This document shows, in pieces, positions 33,964 to 42,997 of a stretch of DNA of 59,522 bases. The notes beneath the pieces were generated by a model that worked only from the letters and a program-made list of their open reading frames with translations, did no database searches and was not told the DNA's origin. A program made the translations under genes and the position numbers. The stretch lies in NCBI RefSeq assembly GCF_024594815.1, contig NZ_JANJOU010000024.1:1-59522 (forward strand), given 5' to 3'. Each line of letters begins with the position of its first letter. Position 1 is the stretch's first letter. Origin of the DNA: Roseomonas populi (GTDB lineage: Bacteria; Pseudomonadota; Alphaproteobacteria; Acetobacterales; Acetobacteraceae).

Positions 33964-34332
33964 ATGACACCCCCGCCCGAGCCCCTGGTCCACACCCTGA
34001 TGCGCGGCGCCGACTGGCGCGCCGCGCAGGCGGCGGGCGCCTATCACGGCAGCGCCGACGACCGGCGCGACGGCTTCCTGCACTTCTCCACCGCTGCCCA
34101 GCTGCGCGCCAGCGCCGCGAAGCATCGAGCGGGAGAGCCCGACCTCTGGCTGGTCAGCGCCGAGAGCGCCGCCCTGGGCGATGCCCTGCGCTGGGAACCG
34201 GCGGCGGGCGGCAAGCGCCCCGGCCTCTTCCCCCATCTCTACGCGCCGCTGCCGCTCACGGCCGTGCGTGGCGCCGTCTTCCTGCCGCTGGACGGGGAAG
34301 GGCTGCACCGCTTCCCCGCCTGGGTGCCGTGA
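33964..34332 (+). CDS. DUF952 domain protein
   Basis: This 122-residue cytosolic protein of the DUF952 family has an ADP-ribosyltransferase-like fold of unknown role. Family signatures are LVHTLMRGADWRAAQAAGAY, then YHGSADDRRDGFLHFSTAAQ, and FPHLYAPLPLTAV before the LPLDGEGLHRFP C-terminus. The ATG at 33964 directly follows a 6-bp hairpin (CCCCGC 33944-33949, GCGGGG 33957-33962). It is separated from the endolysin by 70 bp and is the first clearly chromosomal gene after the cassette. DUF952 genes often lie beside pyrD; here pyrD is 2 kb downstream with two minus-strand genes between, suggesting an insertion or rearrangement. Confidence 0.9.
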   Translation: MTPPPEPLVHTLMRGADWRAAQAAGAYHGSADDRRDGFLHFSTAAQLRASAAKHRAGEPDLWLVSAESAALGDALRWEPAAGGKRPGLFPHLYAPLPLTAVRGAVFLPLDGEGLHRFPAWVP

Positions 34333-34336
34333 GGGG

Positions 34337-35380
34337 CTACTTCGCCTCCACGTTCCGGTTGACCCAACCCAGCACCAGGTCCGCGATCTCCAGCGAGTTC
34401 CGGTCCTGCATCAGCATGTGGGAGTTGCCGCGGATGCCCGCCTCCGGCAGCACCACAACCTCCACGCGGCCTCCGGCGGCGTTGGCGGTGCGGGCGAAGT
34501 CACGGCATGCCTGCAGCCGCGGCGCCCAGCGCGGCGATTCCCCGACGAAATCCCCCCAGAGCACGAGGATTGGCAGCCCCTTGTAGGGCGCCATGTCCCA
34601 GTCGGCCGCCGGGCAGGCCCCGGGCTCGATGGCGACGATGCCCCTGATCCCCTCCCGGCTCATCCCCGCCGCCTGGAAGGGATAAATGCCGGATTGCGAG
34701 TGGCTGACCAGCACGGCCCCCTCCAGCCGCTTCGCCAGGGCGGAAAGCCCGGTCACGCTGGGATTCGGCGAGGGCACGGAGAAGTTCCAGTCCGGGACCA
34801 TCTGCTTCCAGAACTCCTCCTGCGCCTCCAGCGGGAAGAGGAGGCCGGGGAAGGTCTCGGGGTGGCGCCGGCCGAAGCGGAAGATCGTCCAGGCGTCCTC
34901 CTGCCCTGCGGCGAAAACAGTGGGCAGGGTGTCCATCCCGGCTTTGCCGGTCCTCACCGCGTTGATCGTCGTCGGGTGCGCCGCCGACCGGCCGCGCCAG
35001 GCCTGGTCCACGACATAGGTCGGGTAGCCGCGGCGCACGAGGAACTCGTCCCATCCCATCCGCCCGTCCGGCGTCGTCTCCCAGGTCTTGCCGGTGAGGC
35101 AGCAGCCATGGACCAGCACCAGCGGCGGGCGGGCGCCGGCATCGGCCGGCACCTGGTAGCGCACATACATCTGGTCCACCGTCACCGTGCCGCTCGGCGC
35201 ATAGGCGGGCTGGGTGGAGAGCGTGTCGGAATGCAGCGTGCGGCCGCCCACGAAGAAGGAGCCTTGCCGCGCGATCGTCAGCGGCCCCTGCGGCGCCCGT
35301 CCCGCTTCCTGGGCGCCGGCGGGCAGCGAGAGGGCTGCCAAAAGGCCGGCGAGGCCGGCAGCGCGGGGCAGGATGGGCAT
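34337..35380 (-). CDS. Secreted alpha/beta-fold hydrolase
   Basis: This 347-residue protein begins with a signal peptide (MPILPRAAGLAGLLAALS, cleavage likely after AGAQ) and an alpha/beta hydrolase fold. The oxyanion segment is LVLVHGCCLTGKTW, the nucleophile elbow SHSQSGIYP (Ser in place of the first Gly), and a late GIRGNSHMLMQDRNS carries the probable catalytic His. A DMAPYKGLPILVLWGDFVGES strand precedes the acid. The substrate is unknown; related exported enzymes are annotated as esterases. ATG 35380 was chosen because it starts the signal peptide; upstream residues are unlikely to be translated. It is convergent with the DUF952 gene (4 bp between stops). Confidence 0.88.
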   Translation of the reverse strand: MPILPRAAGLAGLLAALSLPAGAQEAGRAPQGPLTIARQGSFFVGGRTLHSDTLSTQPAYAPSGTVTVDQMYVRYQVPADAGARPPLVLVHGCCLTGKTWETTPDGRMGWDEFLVRRGYPTYVVDQAWRGRSAAHPTTINAVRTGKAGMDTLPTVFAAGQEDAWTIFRFGRRHPETFPGLLFPLEAQEEFWKQMVPDWNFSVPSPNPSVTGLSALAKRLEGAVLVSHSQSGIYPFQAAGMSREGIRGIVAIEPGACPAADWDMAPYKGLPILVLWGDFVGESPRWAPRLQACRDFARTANAAGGRVEVVVLPEAGIRGNSHMLMQDRNSLEIADLVLGWVNRNVEAK

Positions 35381-35441
35381 GGCGTTCTCCGGCGTTCCTC
35401 CCGAGGGTAGGGGGCCTCTGCCGGAGGCTGTCAACGCCGCC

Positions 35442-36287
35442 TCAGCGCCGCTGCGCCATCACCCCGGCGAAGGCCACGATCGCCGCGCCCAGCCACACCA
35501 CCGGCGCCGGCCAAACCTCCCAGACCAGCACGTCCGCCGCTACGGCGAAGAGCAGCGCCGTGAACTCCAGGGGCGCGAGGCGTCCGGCGCTGGCGTGGCG
35601 GAAGGCCGCTGCCAGCCCCACCATCGCCCCGCCCGCCAGCACGCCGTTGGCCGAGAGTGCCAGCGCGTCCGAAAGGCTCGGCGTCCTCCATTCCAGCGCC
35701 GCCCAGGGCAGCAGCAGGGGCAGGGCGGGCCCCGCGCTCCAGAGGGTCAGCCGCGCCATGCCCGGCTCGTCCCGCAGGCTACGGTTCATCACCATGATCA
35801 TGGCGTGGCAGAAGGAGCCGAAGAGACCCCAGCCATAGGCCGCCCAGGGCGCCCCGGCCGAAATCCCCGGCGAGAGCGCGACGAGCACGCCCAGGAACCC
35901 CACCCCGCACCAGATCCAGGCGCGCCCGGGCACCGGCTCCTTCAGGATCAGCCGGAACAGCCCGAGCACCATGAAGGGCGCGGTGAAGTAGACGAGGTAG
36001 CCCTCCGCCATCGGCAGGCTGCGGAGCGAGAGGAAGAACCCTGCCCCGGATCCCACCATCAGCGCCGCGCGGAACAGCTGCGCCCGGGGCCGGCGCGAGG
36101 TCAGCCCCTTCTCGCCATCCGCCCGCACCAGGCCCAGCAGCCCCGCCAGAACCAGCAGCGCCAGCAGCACGGCGTAGCGGAAGGCCAGCACCTGGCTGAC
36201 ATGGTAGCCGCCGGAGAGAAGCTTCGAGTTGGCGTCCAGCACCGCGAAGAGCGCGAGCGAGCCCAGCAGCAGCAACGGCCCGCGCAA
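35442..36287 (-). CDS. EamA/DMT-family transporter
   Basis: This 281-residue inner-membrane protein has about ten spans in two EamA halves, the drug/metabolite exporter architecture. It begins directly with a span (LLLLGSLALFAVLDANSK); the first repeat ends around LVALSPGI and the second begins WGLFGSFCHAMIMVMNRSL. ALMVGSGAGFFLSLRSLPMAEGYLVYF is typical of the family. The start appears to be TTG 36287, with GGGGAG about 7 bp upstream; no ATG fits. The substrate is unknown, perhaps an amino acid or metabolite. It is divergent from pyrD by 139 bp. Confidence 0.88.
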   Translation of the reverse strand: MRGPLLLLGSLALFAVLDANSKLLSGGYHVSQVLAFRYAVLLALLVLAGLLGLVRADGEKGLTSRRPRAQLFRAALMVGSGAGFFLSLRSLPMAEGYLVYFTAPFMVLGLFRLILKEPVPGRAWIWCGVGFLGVLVALSPGISAGAPWAAYGWGLFGSFCHAMIMVMNRSLRDEPGMARLTLWSAGPALPLLLPWAALEWRTPSLSDALALSANGVLAGGAMVGLAAAFRHASAGRLAPLEFTALLFAVAADVLVWEVWPAPVVWLGAAIVAFAGVMAQRR

Positions 36288-36426
36288 GCGGCATCTCCCC
36301 CGGTTCCCTGCCGCCGCTTCTCCCCGCCCGCCGCGCCCGCGTCAACGCGGCCAATTCCTACCTTATGGCCCTGCCTCTGACCCTACCTCTGGCCCTTCCT
36401 GCCGCGCTGCGGCAAAACCGGCGGCG

Positions 36427-37485
36427 ATGCTCCCCGCCCTCGCCTCAGCCCTCATGCCGCTCGTCCGGGGCCTGGACCCGGAGCGCGCGCATGACCTGTC
36501 GCTGCGCGCCCTGCAGCTCGGCCTGGCCGGGCGGGACAGGGAAGGGGACGACCCCGTCCTCGCCGTGCGCGCGATGGGGCTGGATTTCCGCAACCCCGTC
36601 GGCCTCGCCGCAGGGTTCGACAAGAACGCGGTGGCGGTGCTGCCGCTGATGCGGCTCGGCTTCGGCCTCGTGGAGTGCGGCACCTCCACGCCCCGCCCGC
36701 AGGCAGGCAACCCACGGCCCCGCCTCTTCCGGCTGGAGGAGGACCGCGGCGTCATCAACCGCTTCGGCTTCAACAACGAGGGAATCGAGGCCTATGCCGC
36801 CCGGCTGGCCGCGCTGCCCCGCCCGCTAACCGCCGTGCTGGGCGCCAATATCGGCATCAACAAGGACAGCACGACGCCAGAGGCGGACTACCCCGACCTA
36901 TACCGCCGGGTCGCACCGCTCGCCGACTACGTCACCGTCAACGTCTCCTCCCCCAACACGCCGGGGCTGCGGGACCTGCAGGGCGAGGCGCGGCTGGCCG
37001 CCATCCTCGAGGCGACGCTCGCCGCCCGCTCGGAGCTGAAGCGCCGCCCGCCCGTGCTGGTGAAGATCGCGCCCGACCTCGCCGAGGCGGCCGTGGAGGC
37101 GATCGTCGAGACCTGCCTGAACCGCGATGTCGCCGGCCTTATCGTCTCGAACACCACCGTCGCCCGGCCGGAGGCGCTGCGTTCCACCAGGCGCGCCGAG
37201 GCCGGGGGCCTTTCCGGCCGCCCGCTGTTCCAGCCCTCCACGGAGCTCCTCCGCCGCGTCCACCGCCTCTCGCGCGGGCGGCTGGTGCTGGTGGGCGCGG
37301 GGGGCGTGGAGAGCGGCGAGACCGCCTACGCCAAGATCAGGGCCGGCGCGACCCTGGTGCAGACCTACTCCGGCTTCGCCTATGCCGGCCCCGCCCTCAT
37401 CCCCCGCATGAAGCGGGACCTCGCCGCCCTGCTGCGGCGGGACGGGGTGAAGACCCTCTCGGACGCGATCGGAGTTGATGCCTGA
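36427..37485 (+). CDS. pyrD: Dihydroorotate dehydrogenase (quinone), class 2
   Basis: This 352-residue FMN enzyme oxidises dihydroorotate to orotate with quinone at the inner membrane, the fourth step of pyrimidine synthesis. The N-terminal helix (LASALMPLVRGLDPERAHDL) is the membrane/quinone-binding extension of class 2. FMN and substrate contacts are in NPVGLAAGFDKNA, GFGLVECGTSTPRPQ, INRFGFNNEG, the catalytic Ser segment NVSSPNTPGLRDLQ, VKIAPDL, SNTT, and the phosphate-binding VGAGGVESG and YSGFAYAGP. ATG 36427 gives the expected family length. The stop TGA shares its A with the next gene's ATG (TGATG), so pyrD and the HAD gene form an operon. Confidence 0.96.
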   Translation: MLPALASALMPLVRGLDPERAHDLSLRALQLGLAGRDREGDDPVLAVRAMGLDFRNPVGLAAGFDKNAVAVLPLMRLGFGLVECGTSTPRPQAGNPRPRLFRLEEDRGVINRFGFNNEGIEAYAARLAALPRPLTAVLGANIGINKDSTTPEADYPDLYRRVAPLADYVTVNVSSPNTPGLRDLQGEARLAAILEATLAARSELKRRPPVLVKIAPDLAEAAVEAIVETCLNRDVAGLIVSNTTVARPEALRSTRRAEAGGLSGRPLFQPSTELLRRVHRLSRGRLVLVGAGGVESGETAYAKIRAGATLVQTYSGFAYAGPALIPRMKRDLAALLRRDGVKTLSDAIGVDA

Positions 37486-38342
37486 TGGAGATCCTGGACA
37501 GCGTGGCGGGCCTCGCCGCCCGCTACCGCGGCTTCGTGCTGGACCTCTGGGGCGTGGTGCATGACGGGCAGGCCGCCTTTCCTGGCGTGGCCGACACCCT
37601 GGCGCGCATGAAGCAGGCCGGCGCGCGCATTGTCTTCCTCTCCAACGCCCCGCGCCGGTCCCATGTGATCGAGGCGCAGCTCACCAAGTTTGGCGTGGAC
37701 CGCGCCCTCTACGATCACGCCATGTCCTCCGGCGAGATCACCTGGAGGATGCTGCGGGACCGCACCCATCCCTTCATCCAGCCGCTCGGCACCCGCGCCA
37801 TGTTCATCGGCACGGCGCGCGACCACTCCGTGGTGGAAGGCCTCGGCATCACCCTGACCGACCGGGCGGAGGAGGCGGACTGGCTCCTCAACACCGGCCC
37901 CGACCCCGAGGGCGCCCGCCAGGGCGTGGGGATCTTCGAGCCGGCCTTGCAGGCCGCCTTCGCGCGGGACCTCCCGATGATCTGCGTGAACCCCGACCGC
38001 GCCGTGGTGGTGGGCGGCCGCCGGATCATCTGCGCCGGCGCGCTGTCCGAGCGCTACGCCGCCCTCGGCGGCCGCACGCTGGAGATCGGCAAGCCCGACC
38101 CGGACGCCTACGAGCCCGTGCTGCAGTTGCTGGACCTGCCGCGGGACCAGGTGGTCGCCATCGGCGACAGCCCACACACGGACCTGGCCGGCGCCCAGGC
38201 GGCCGGGCTGGACGCGGTCTGGGCCCTGGGCGGGCTGGCGGCGGAGGAAGGCTTGGCCGACGCCGATGCCGCCACCCTCGTTGCCCGCGCGACGGCCGAG
38301 GGCGTCTCCCCGGTCGCCGCGCTGCGCGCCCTGCGCTGGTAA
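37485..38342 (+). CDS. TIGR01459-family HAD hydrolase
   Basis: This 285-residue cytosolic HAD-superfamily phosphatase is of the NagD-like (class IIA) type. Motif I is FVLDLWGVVHDG (nucleophile Asp about 20; the usual second Asp position is occupied by Trp-Gly-Val), motif II VFLSNAPRR, motif III is in EIGKPDPDAYEP, and motif IV is AIGDSPHTDLAGAQAAG. The large C2 cap lies between motifs II and III. The family is an alphaproteobacterial group of unknown substrate. Translational coupling to pyrD (TGATG) suggests a nucleotide-linked or metabolite-repair role, which is inference. Confidence 0.92.
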   Translation: MEILDSVAGLAARYRGFVLDLWGVVHDGQAAFPGVADTLARMKQAGARIVFLSNAPRRSHVIEAQLTKFGVDRALYDHAMSSGEITWRMLRDRTHPFIQPLGTRAMFIGTARDHSVVEGLGITLTDRAEEADWLLNTGPDPEGARQGVGIFEPALQAAFARDLPMICVNPDRAVVVGGRRIICAGALSERYAALGGRTLEIGKPDPDAYEPVLQLLDLPRDQVVAIGDSPHTDLAGAQAAGLDAVWALGGLAAEEGLADADAATLVARATAEGVSPVAALRALRW

Positions 38343-38409
38343 GGGACGCTTCAGGCAGCCCGGGCAAAGGGGGCCGGCGGACCGCCAGCGACTAAACGCC
38401 GGGGGCGGC

Positions 38410-38622
38410 TCAGCGCCGGTCCGGGTCTACCCGGTCGCCCACCCAATTCCCGGCGCGGTTCAGCGCGGACCCGGTATCCCGCGCGGCGCCGCCCAGCGCG
38501 CCGCCCGTCCGCTCCGCCGCCCGGTCCACCGAGCGCCCGGCCCGCTCCCCCGCATCGGTGCCACAGCCGAGGAGCAGGAGGACGGCCGGCAGGGGCAGCA
38601 GGGCGGCGAGGTGACGGCGCAT
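38410..38622 (-). CDS. Small lipoprotein
   Basis: This 70-residue protein has a classic lipoprotein signal: MRRHLAALLPLPAVLLLLGC, with lipobox LLLGC and the lipidated Cys at residue 20. The remaining 50 residues are polar and Gly/Arg/Asp-rich with repeated RAxxR(S/T)xxR-like turns (AGRSVDRAAERTGGALGG), probably flexible or helical on the membrane. The residue after Cys is Gly, so outer-membrane sorting is likely. It resembles entericidin-like small lipoproteins in size but not clearly in sequence. It lies alone, convergent to the HAD gene. Confidence 0.82.
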   Translation of the reverse strand: MRRHLAALLPLPAVLLLLGCGTDAGERAGRSVDRAAERTGGALGGAARDTGSALNRAGNWVGDRVDPDRR

Positions 38623-38689
38623 CGGCGGGATCTCCGGCGGGGAAGGGGCGGGAAGGATGCCGGCCCGCCGCCCAACCTACCAGCGGGGA

Positions 38690-39811
38690 TCACACCGTCG
38701 GCGCGCCCGCCCGGGCCTCCTGCCACGCGATGCGGGAGAGCATGATGAGCGCGGCGCCGTAGTAGTCCGTGGCCTGGGCCACGCGCGGCAGTTCCTGGAT
38801 GCGGCGGCGCGGGTCCTGCGTCGCGCGGGCGAGCATCGAGACGGCCTGGATCCCGGCATGGCCAGGATAGGGTGAGAGGCTGTTGTTCCGCAGGTCCGTC
38901 CAGGCCGGGACCTGGTCGCCGGAGCGGGTCCAGAAATCGACGCAGGCCTGCAATGCAGGGTTGTCCTTCTTCTGGGTCCAGGCGAGGTACAGGGGCACCC
39001 GCACCGCGTCCCAGGAGAAGCGGGTGGGCCAGCTGGAGGCCAGGCGCGGCTTGAAGCTCGCCTCCCGCGGGACCTCGATCCAGTCCGCGGGCAGGCCCCA
39101 CCGGCCGAAGCGGGCCTCGCGGCAGCACAGGTCCAGCCCGTCCGCGATCAGGCGCCGCCACTGCGGGCCGGGCACCACCCTCTCGAAGGCCGCCAGGGCG
39201 GGGAAGACGTAGTAGGAAGGGTTCACCACCACGTGGTCCCGCTTCTCGAACCCGCCCTGCGCGGGCAGCAGCACGAGCTTCCCCGCCACCTCGCGCGTGC
39301 AGAGTGCCAGGATGTCGCGCGCGATCAGCGCCGCCTCCCTCTCCAGCGCCGGGCGGGTAAAAAGATCGGCGCCCCGCATCAGCCCCCAGGCGATCAGGAT
39401 GTCGCCGTCCGTGGCGTTGTTCTGGTCGCCCACGGCGTCCACCGCATCGCCGCGGTAGCGCCAGGCGTGGAGGTTGTCCCGCCTGTGGCGCAGGTAGCGG
39501 CGCGTCCAGTCCCAGATCTTGTCGAAGGTGGCGACATCCCCGGCCTCGGCGGCGAAGAGGAGGCCGAAGCCCTGGCCTTCCGTGTGGCTCTCGTCGCCCT
39601 TGCCGGTGTCCAGCACGCGGCCCTCGCGCGTGACGTAGCGGCCCCGGAACGCGGCCCACTCCGTCTTCAGGTCGGCCAGCCACTCCGGCATCCCTTGCGC
39701 CTGAAGGCCACGCGGCAGCGCGAGAAGCGCTGGCACTGCAAGGGCGCCGAGCAGAGCGCGGCGTCCCCCGGGCCGGGAGAGAGCGGGTTGGGGTTCGACG
39801 CTGATCTGCAT
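38690..39811 (-). CDS. Glycoside hydrolase family 8 endoglucanase
   Basis: This 373-residue exported enzyme probably cuts beta-1,4-glucan (cellulose-like) chains. Residues 17-40 form a signal peptide preceded by a polar stretch, with a GRRALLGALAVPALLALP core. The mature part has the GH8 alpha/alpha barrel: the catalytic acid is Glu in DESHTEGQGFGLLFA, the base Asp in NNATDGDILIAW, and NPSYYVFPAL and PTRFSWDAVRVPLYLAW are conserved. It matches BcsZ-type periplasmic cellulases in length, but no cellulose synthase (bcsA/B/C) gene is in the window. It is divergent from the Hpt gene across an AT-rich intergenic patch. Confidence 0.92.
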   Translation of the reverse strand: MQISVEPQPALSRPGGRRALLGALAVPALLALPRGLQAQGMPEWLADLKTEWAAFRGRYVTREGRVLDTGKGDESHTEGQGFGLLFAAEAGDVATFDKIWDWTRRYLRHRRDNLHAWRYRGDAVDAVGDQNNATDGDILIAWGLMRGADLFTRPALEREAALIARDILALCTREVAGKLVLLPAQGGFEKRDHVVVNPSYYVFPALAAFERVVPGPQWRRLIADGLDLCCREARFGRWGLPADWIEVPREASFKPRLASSWPTRFSWDAVRVPLYLAWTQKKDNPALQACVDFWTRSGDQVPAWTDLRNNSLSPYPGHAGIQAVSMLARATQDPRRRIQELPRVAQATDYYGAALIMLSRIAWQEARAGAPTV

Positions 39812-39949
39812 GCTCGCGTGCCCAGGCCTGTTGGCGTGTGACCAACGTTATAATGCTCGTTAAGGTTGTGGCGACATATTTTACACTCCTCGTAGTGGCA
39901 TTTCCGCCATATGTCGCTGGTGCGGAACAGTTTTGCCGGAGTTCCGGGG

Positions 39950-40348
39950 ATGGGCCGCGTTGACCCTGCCGGGTGGTGCGAGCAAGCTGCGGGCGTGAGC
40001 GCGATCGATCCGGACGTAGCAGGCCAGCTGGCTGCCGAGCTTCCACGCGACATTTTCGTGACGATAGTCCGCACCTTCGAGCAGGACCTTGCTCGGCTGG
40101 TCCGGCAGATGGTCGATGCCGCCCGCGCAGGCGATGCGGAGGAGTATCGCCGCGCCGCCCATGGCCTGGCCGGCGCGGCCGGTTCGATCGGCGCCAAGGC
40201 GCTCGAGTCCCTGGCCCGTCAGGCGATGCGCGCGGACGACCGGACCCCCGCGCAGCAGATGATCCTCAGCATCGGGCAGGAGGCGAAGGCGGCGCTGCAC
40301 GAGCTTGCCGCCCTGGCAACGGATCCCGGCACCGCCGGGGCAGCCTGA
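39950..40348 (+). CDS. Histidine phosphotransfer (Hpt) protein
   Basis: This 132-residue protein is a stand-alone Hpt domain that passes phosphate between receiver domains. The phospho-acceptor is His in [19 protein letters not shown] (about H71), in the standard helix of the four-helix bundle, preceded by LVRQMVDAARAGDAEEYR. ATG 39950 was chosen because GGAG sits 8 bp upstream; an in-frame ATG at 39911 would add 13 residues but has no ribosome-binding site. It is convergent with the hybrid kinase gene, whose stop is 34 bp away. A kinase that ends in receiver domains needs an Hpt partner, so the two probably work together. Confidence 0.9.
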   Translation: MGRVDPAGWCEQAAGVSAIDPDVAGQLAAELPRDIFVTIVRTFEQDLARLVRQMVDAARAGDAEEYRRAAHGLAGAAGSIGAKALESLARQAMRADDRTPAQQMILSIGQEAKAALHELAALATDPGTAGAA

Positions 40349-40381
40349 CTTCCCCCGCCCGGCCCCCTCGCGCCGCCTCGC

Positions 40382-42997
40382 CTATTCCGTCGCCGGCTCT
40401 CCCACGGGCGGGGTGACGCCGATGGCGCGGATCAGCTGCTCCCGCTGCACGGGCTTGGACATGTAGTCGTCCATGCCGGCCTCCCGGCACTGGCGCTCGA
40501 ATTGCGGGCCGACGGCGGCGGTCAGGCCGATGATCCGGGTGGTGCGGTTCAGCCCCGCCGCGCGGATGGCGCGCGTCGCCTCCAGCCCGTCCATCACGGG
40601 CATCTGCAGGTCCATCAGGATCACGTCGAAGCGGGCGGCACGGCTGGCCTCCACCGCCTCCGCGCCGTTCCCAGCCACCGTCACCTCCGCCCCCAGCCGC
40701 GCCAGCAGGGCGCGCATGAGGAGCTGGTTCGTGGCGTTGTCCTCCACCAGCAGGATGCGGCGCGGGCGCTCCGGCTCTGCGGCGCGGGGCGGCGGCTGCA
40801 CGGCCACCGCGCCGGCCGGGGCCAGGGCTTGCAGCACCGCCTCGAGCAGGCGGCTGGGCAGGGCGGGCTTCAGCAGCATGGCGTCGATCAGCCCCGGCGG
40901 CGGGCCGCCCGCGGGCATCGCCTGGGCCTCCACCCCGAAGGAGCAGAGGACGAGGGCCGGGTTGCCCAGCACGGCCGCCTCCTCCCGGATCTGGCGGGCG
41001 ATCTCCATCCCCCCCATGCCCGGCATGGACCCGTCCAGCACCACCGCGTGGAAGGCGGTGCCCCGCCGGGCGGCCAGGCGCAGCAGGTGCAGCGCCGCCG
41101 CCCCGCTCTCGGTCGCGAGCGACGAGGCGCCGAAGGCGGTGAGCTGGCGCACCATCCCCTCGCGGTTCAGCAGCAGGTCGTCCACCACCAGCACCCGGCG
41201 CCCGGCCAGCGGTGCCGGCACCGGCTCCGGCTGGGGCATCTCCCCCACCACGATCCAAAAGCGGAACACGCTGCCGCCGCCCTTCCGCGGCGTCGCCTCG
41301 ATCCCGCCGCCCATCTGCTCGGCCAGCCGGCGGCAGATGGCCAGGCCCAGCCCCGTGCCGCCGTACTTCCGGCTGATGGAGGCGTCGGCCTGGGTAAAGC
41401 GCTCGAAGAGCATCGGCACCTTCGCCGCGTCCACGCCGATCCCGGTATCGGCGACCGAGCCGGTGAGGCGCAGCGCCCCCGGCTCGTCCTCCAGCGGGGC
41501 GGCGTTGATGGAGACCTCGATCCAGCCGCTCTCGGTGAACTTGATGGCGTTGCCGACGAGGTTGAACAGGACCTGCCGGAAGCGCCCGGGATCGCCCAGC
41601 ACCTGGCGCGGCAGCTCCGGCGGCAGGGAGGCGACCATCTCCACCCCCTTGGAGGCCGCCCGCGCCGCGAAGAGCTCCACAATCGTGGAGATCTCGTTCT
41701 CCAGCGTGAAGGGGATGTGTTCGTGCTCGATCATCCCCGCCTCCAGCTTGGAGAAGTCGAGGATATCGTTCAGCACCATCAGCAGGTGCTCCGCGCTGCC
41801 CTGGATCGTCTCGCCGTAGCGGCGCTGGATGGGGTCCAGGTTGGAATCCAGCAGCAGCCCGGTCATGCCGATCACGCCGTTCATCGGCGTGCGGATCTCG
41901 TGGCTCATCGCGGCCAGGAACTCCTCCTTGGCCCGCGTTGCCGCCCGCGCCTCCCGCTCGCTCTCCTGCAGCGCGTCGCCCTGGGCCTTCAGCAGCGCCG
42001 CCTGGCGAGACATGAGCCAGAGGGCGACGAACATGATGGCGGCGATGGCGATGCCGCCGCCAATCAGCAGGGCGCCCAGCCGCTCCACGCCCTCGAAGGC
42101 CGCGCGCCGGGGCCGCGCCGCCTCGATCACCATCGTGCCCTGGCGGATGGTGGAGAAGGAGGCGAAGACGTCCTGCCCGTCCTGGTCCTGGCCGGAGAAG
42201 GTCCCGCTTTCCCGCCGCGGCAGGAAGTCCCGGAACAGCCAGGCGGAGGGGTTGGTCTCGCCGATCCCCTCCACCCGCCCGTCGGAGCGGGCGAGGAGCG
42301 TGCCGTTCAACGCGTGGATGCGGACCGTGACCCCGAAGGCCTCGGCGTGGCGGCGGCCGATGGAGATGAGGTAGTCCGGGTTCAGCAGGGCCACGGCCGC
42401 GCCGTTGAACTCCCCGCCGGCGGTCCGCAACCCGCGGGCGAGGGGGATGGACCAGATGCCGGCCGCCTGGATGGCCCGCGCCTGCATGGAGGCGGAGCCG
42501 CCGAGGAAGCGCCCCGCCTCCGGCGCGCCCAGGCGCAGGGCCGGGCCGCCCAGGCGCAGCACCCGGAACCAGTCCCGATCCGCCACCGAGGCGCCGCGCA
42601 GGCTCTCCACCGTGGAGGCGGTGACGACGCCGTTCGCGTCCACGATCAGAACGGCGCGCAGCTGCGGCACGTCCCGGATCCGTCCGGCCAGCGACCGCGC
42701 GGTGCCGGTGGGGTCGGTGTCGGCGCTGCGCTCGGCCATGTCCAGCAGGACGAAGTCCACCGTCTGGATCGCGCGGGCCAGCTGGTCGGCCATGGCGGCG
42801 GTCACGCCCATGGTCAGCCGCTCGGCATCGTTCGCCGCCTCGCGCTGGCCCCGGTCGAACAGAATGAGATAAACAGCGGCGAAGCAGACGCCCACCACCA
42901 TCACGGTTGCCGCGAACAGCCGCCACGGACGGGGGGTCGCCGGCCTGGCAGGGTCGGACTTCAGCAGCCGGTGAAGGGGAGATGGCGACGTGTTCAT
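40382..42997 (-). CDS. Hybrid sensor histidine kinase with two receiver domains
   Basis: This 871-residue membrane kinase has membrane spans at about 27-46 and 308-329 that bracket a periplasmic double-Cache-like sensor (about 50-300). The HisKA H-box [13 protein letters not shown] places the phospho-His near 366. ATPase boxes are [10 protein letters not shown] (479-488), VADTGIG (515-521) and GGTGLGLAI (546-554). Receiver 1 has D606/D607, D655 and K710; receiver 2 has E752/D753, D796 and K848, both apparently complete. There is no Hpt domain in the chain; a separate Hpt gene is convergent 34 bp away. ATG 42997 has no ribosome-binding site, and the divergent binding-protein gene starts within the same bases. 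The output regulator is not in the window. Confidence 0.93.
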   Translation of the reverse strand: MNTSPSPLHRLLKSDPARPATPRPWRLFAATVMVVGVCFAAVYLILFDRGQREAANDAERLTMGVTAAMADQLARAIQTVDFVLLDMAERSADTDPTGTARSLAGRIRDVPQLRAVLIVDANGVVTASTVESLRGASVADRDWFRVLRLGGPALRLGAPEAGRFLGGSASMQARAIQAAGIWSIPLARGLRTAGGEFNGAAVALLNPDYLISIGRRHAEAFGVTVRIHALNGTLLARSDGRVEGIGETNPSAWLFRDFLPRRESGTFSGQDQDGQDVFASFSTIRQGTMVIEAARPRRAAFEGVERLGALLIGGGIAIAAIMFVALWLMSRQAALLKAQGDALQESEREARAATRAKEEFLAAMSHEIRTPMNGVIGMTGLLLDSNLDPIQRRYGETIQGSAEHLLMVLNDILDFSKLEAGMIEHEHIPFTLENEISTIVELFAARAASKGVEMVASLPPELPRQVLGDPGRFRQVLFNLVGNAIKFTESGWIEVSINAAPLEDEPGALRLTGSVADTGIGVDAAKVPMLFERFTQADASISRKYGGTGLGLAICRRLAEQMGGGIEATPRKGGGSVFRFWIVVGEMPQPEPVPAPLAGRRVLVVDDLLLNREGMVRQLTAFGASSLATESGAAALHLLRLAARRGTAFHAVVLDGSMPGMGGMEIARQIREEAAVLGNPALVLCSFGVEAQAMPAGGPPPGLIDAMLLKPALPSRLLEAVLQALAPAGAVAVQPPPRAAEPERPRRILLVEDNATNQLLMRALLARLGAEVTVAGNGAEAVEASRAARFDVILMDLQMPVMDGLEATRAIRAAGLNRTTRIIGLTAAVGPQFERQCREAGMDDYMSKPVQREQLIRAIGVTPPVGEPATE

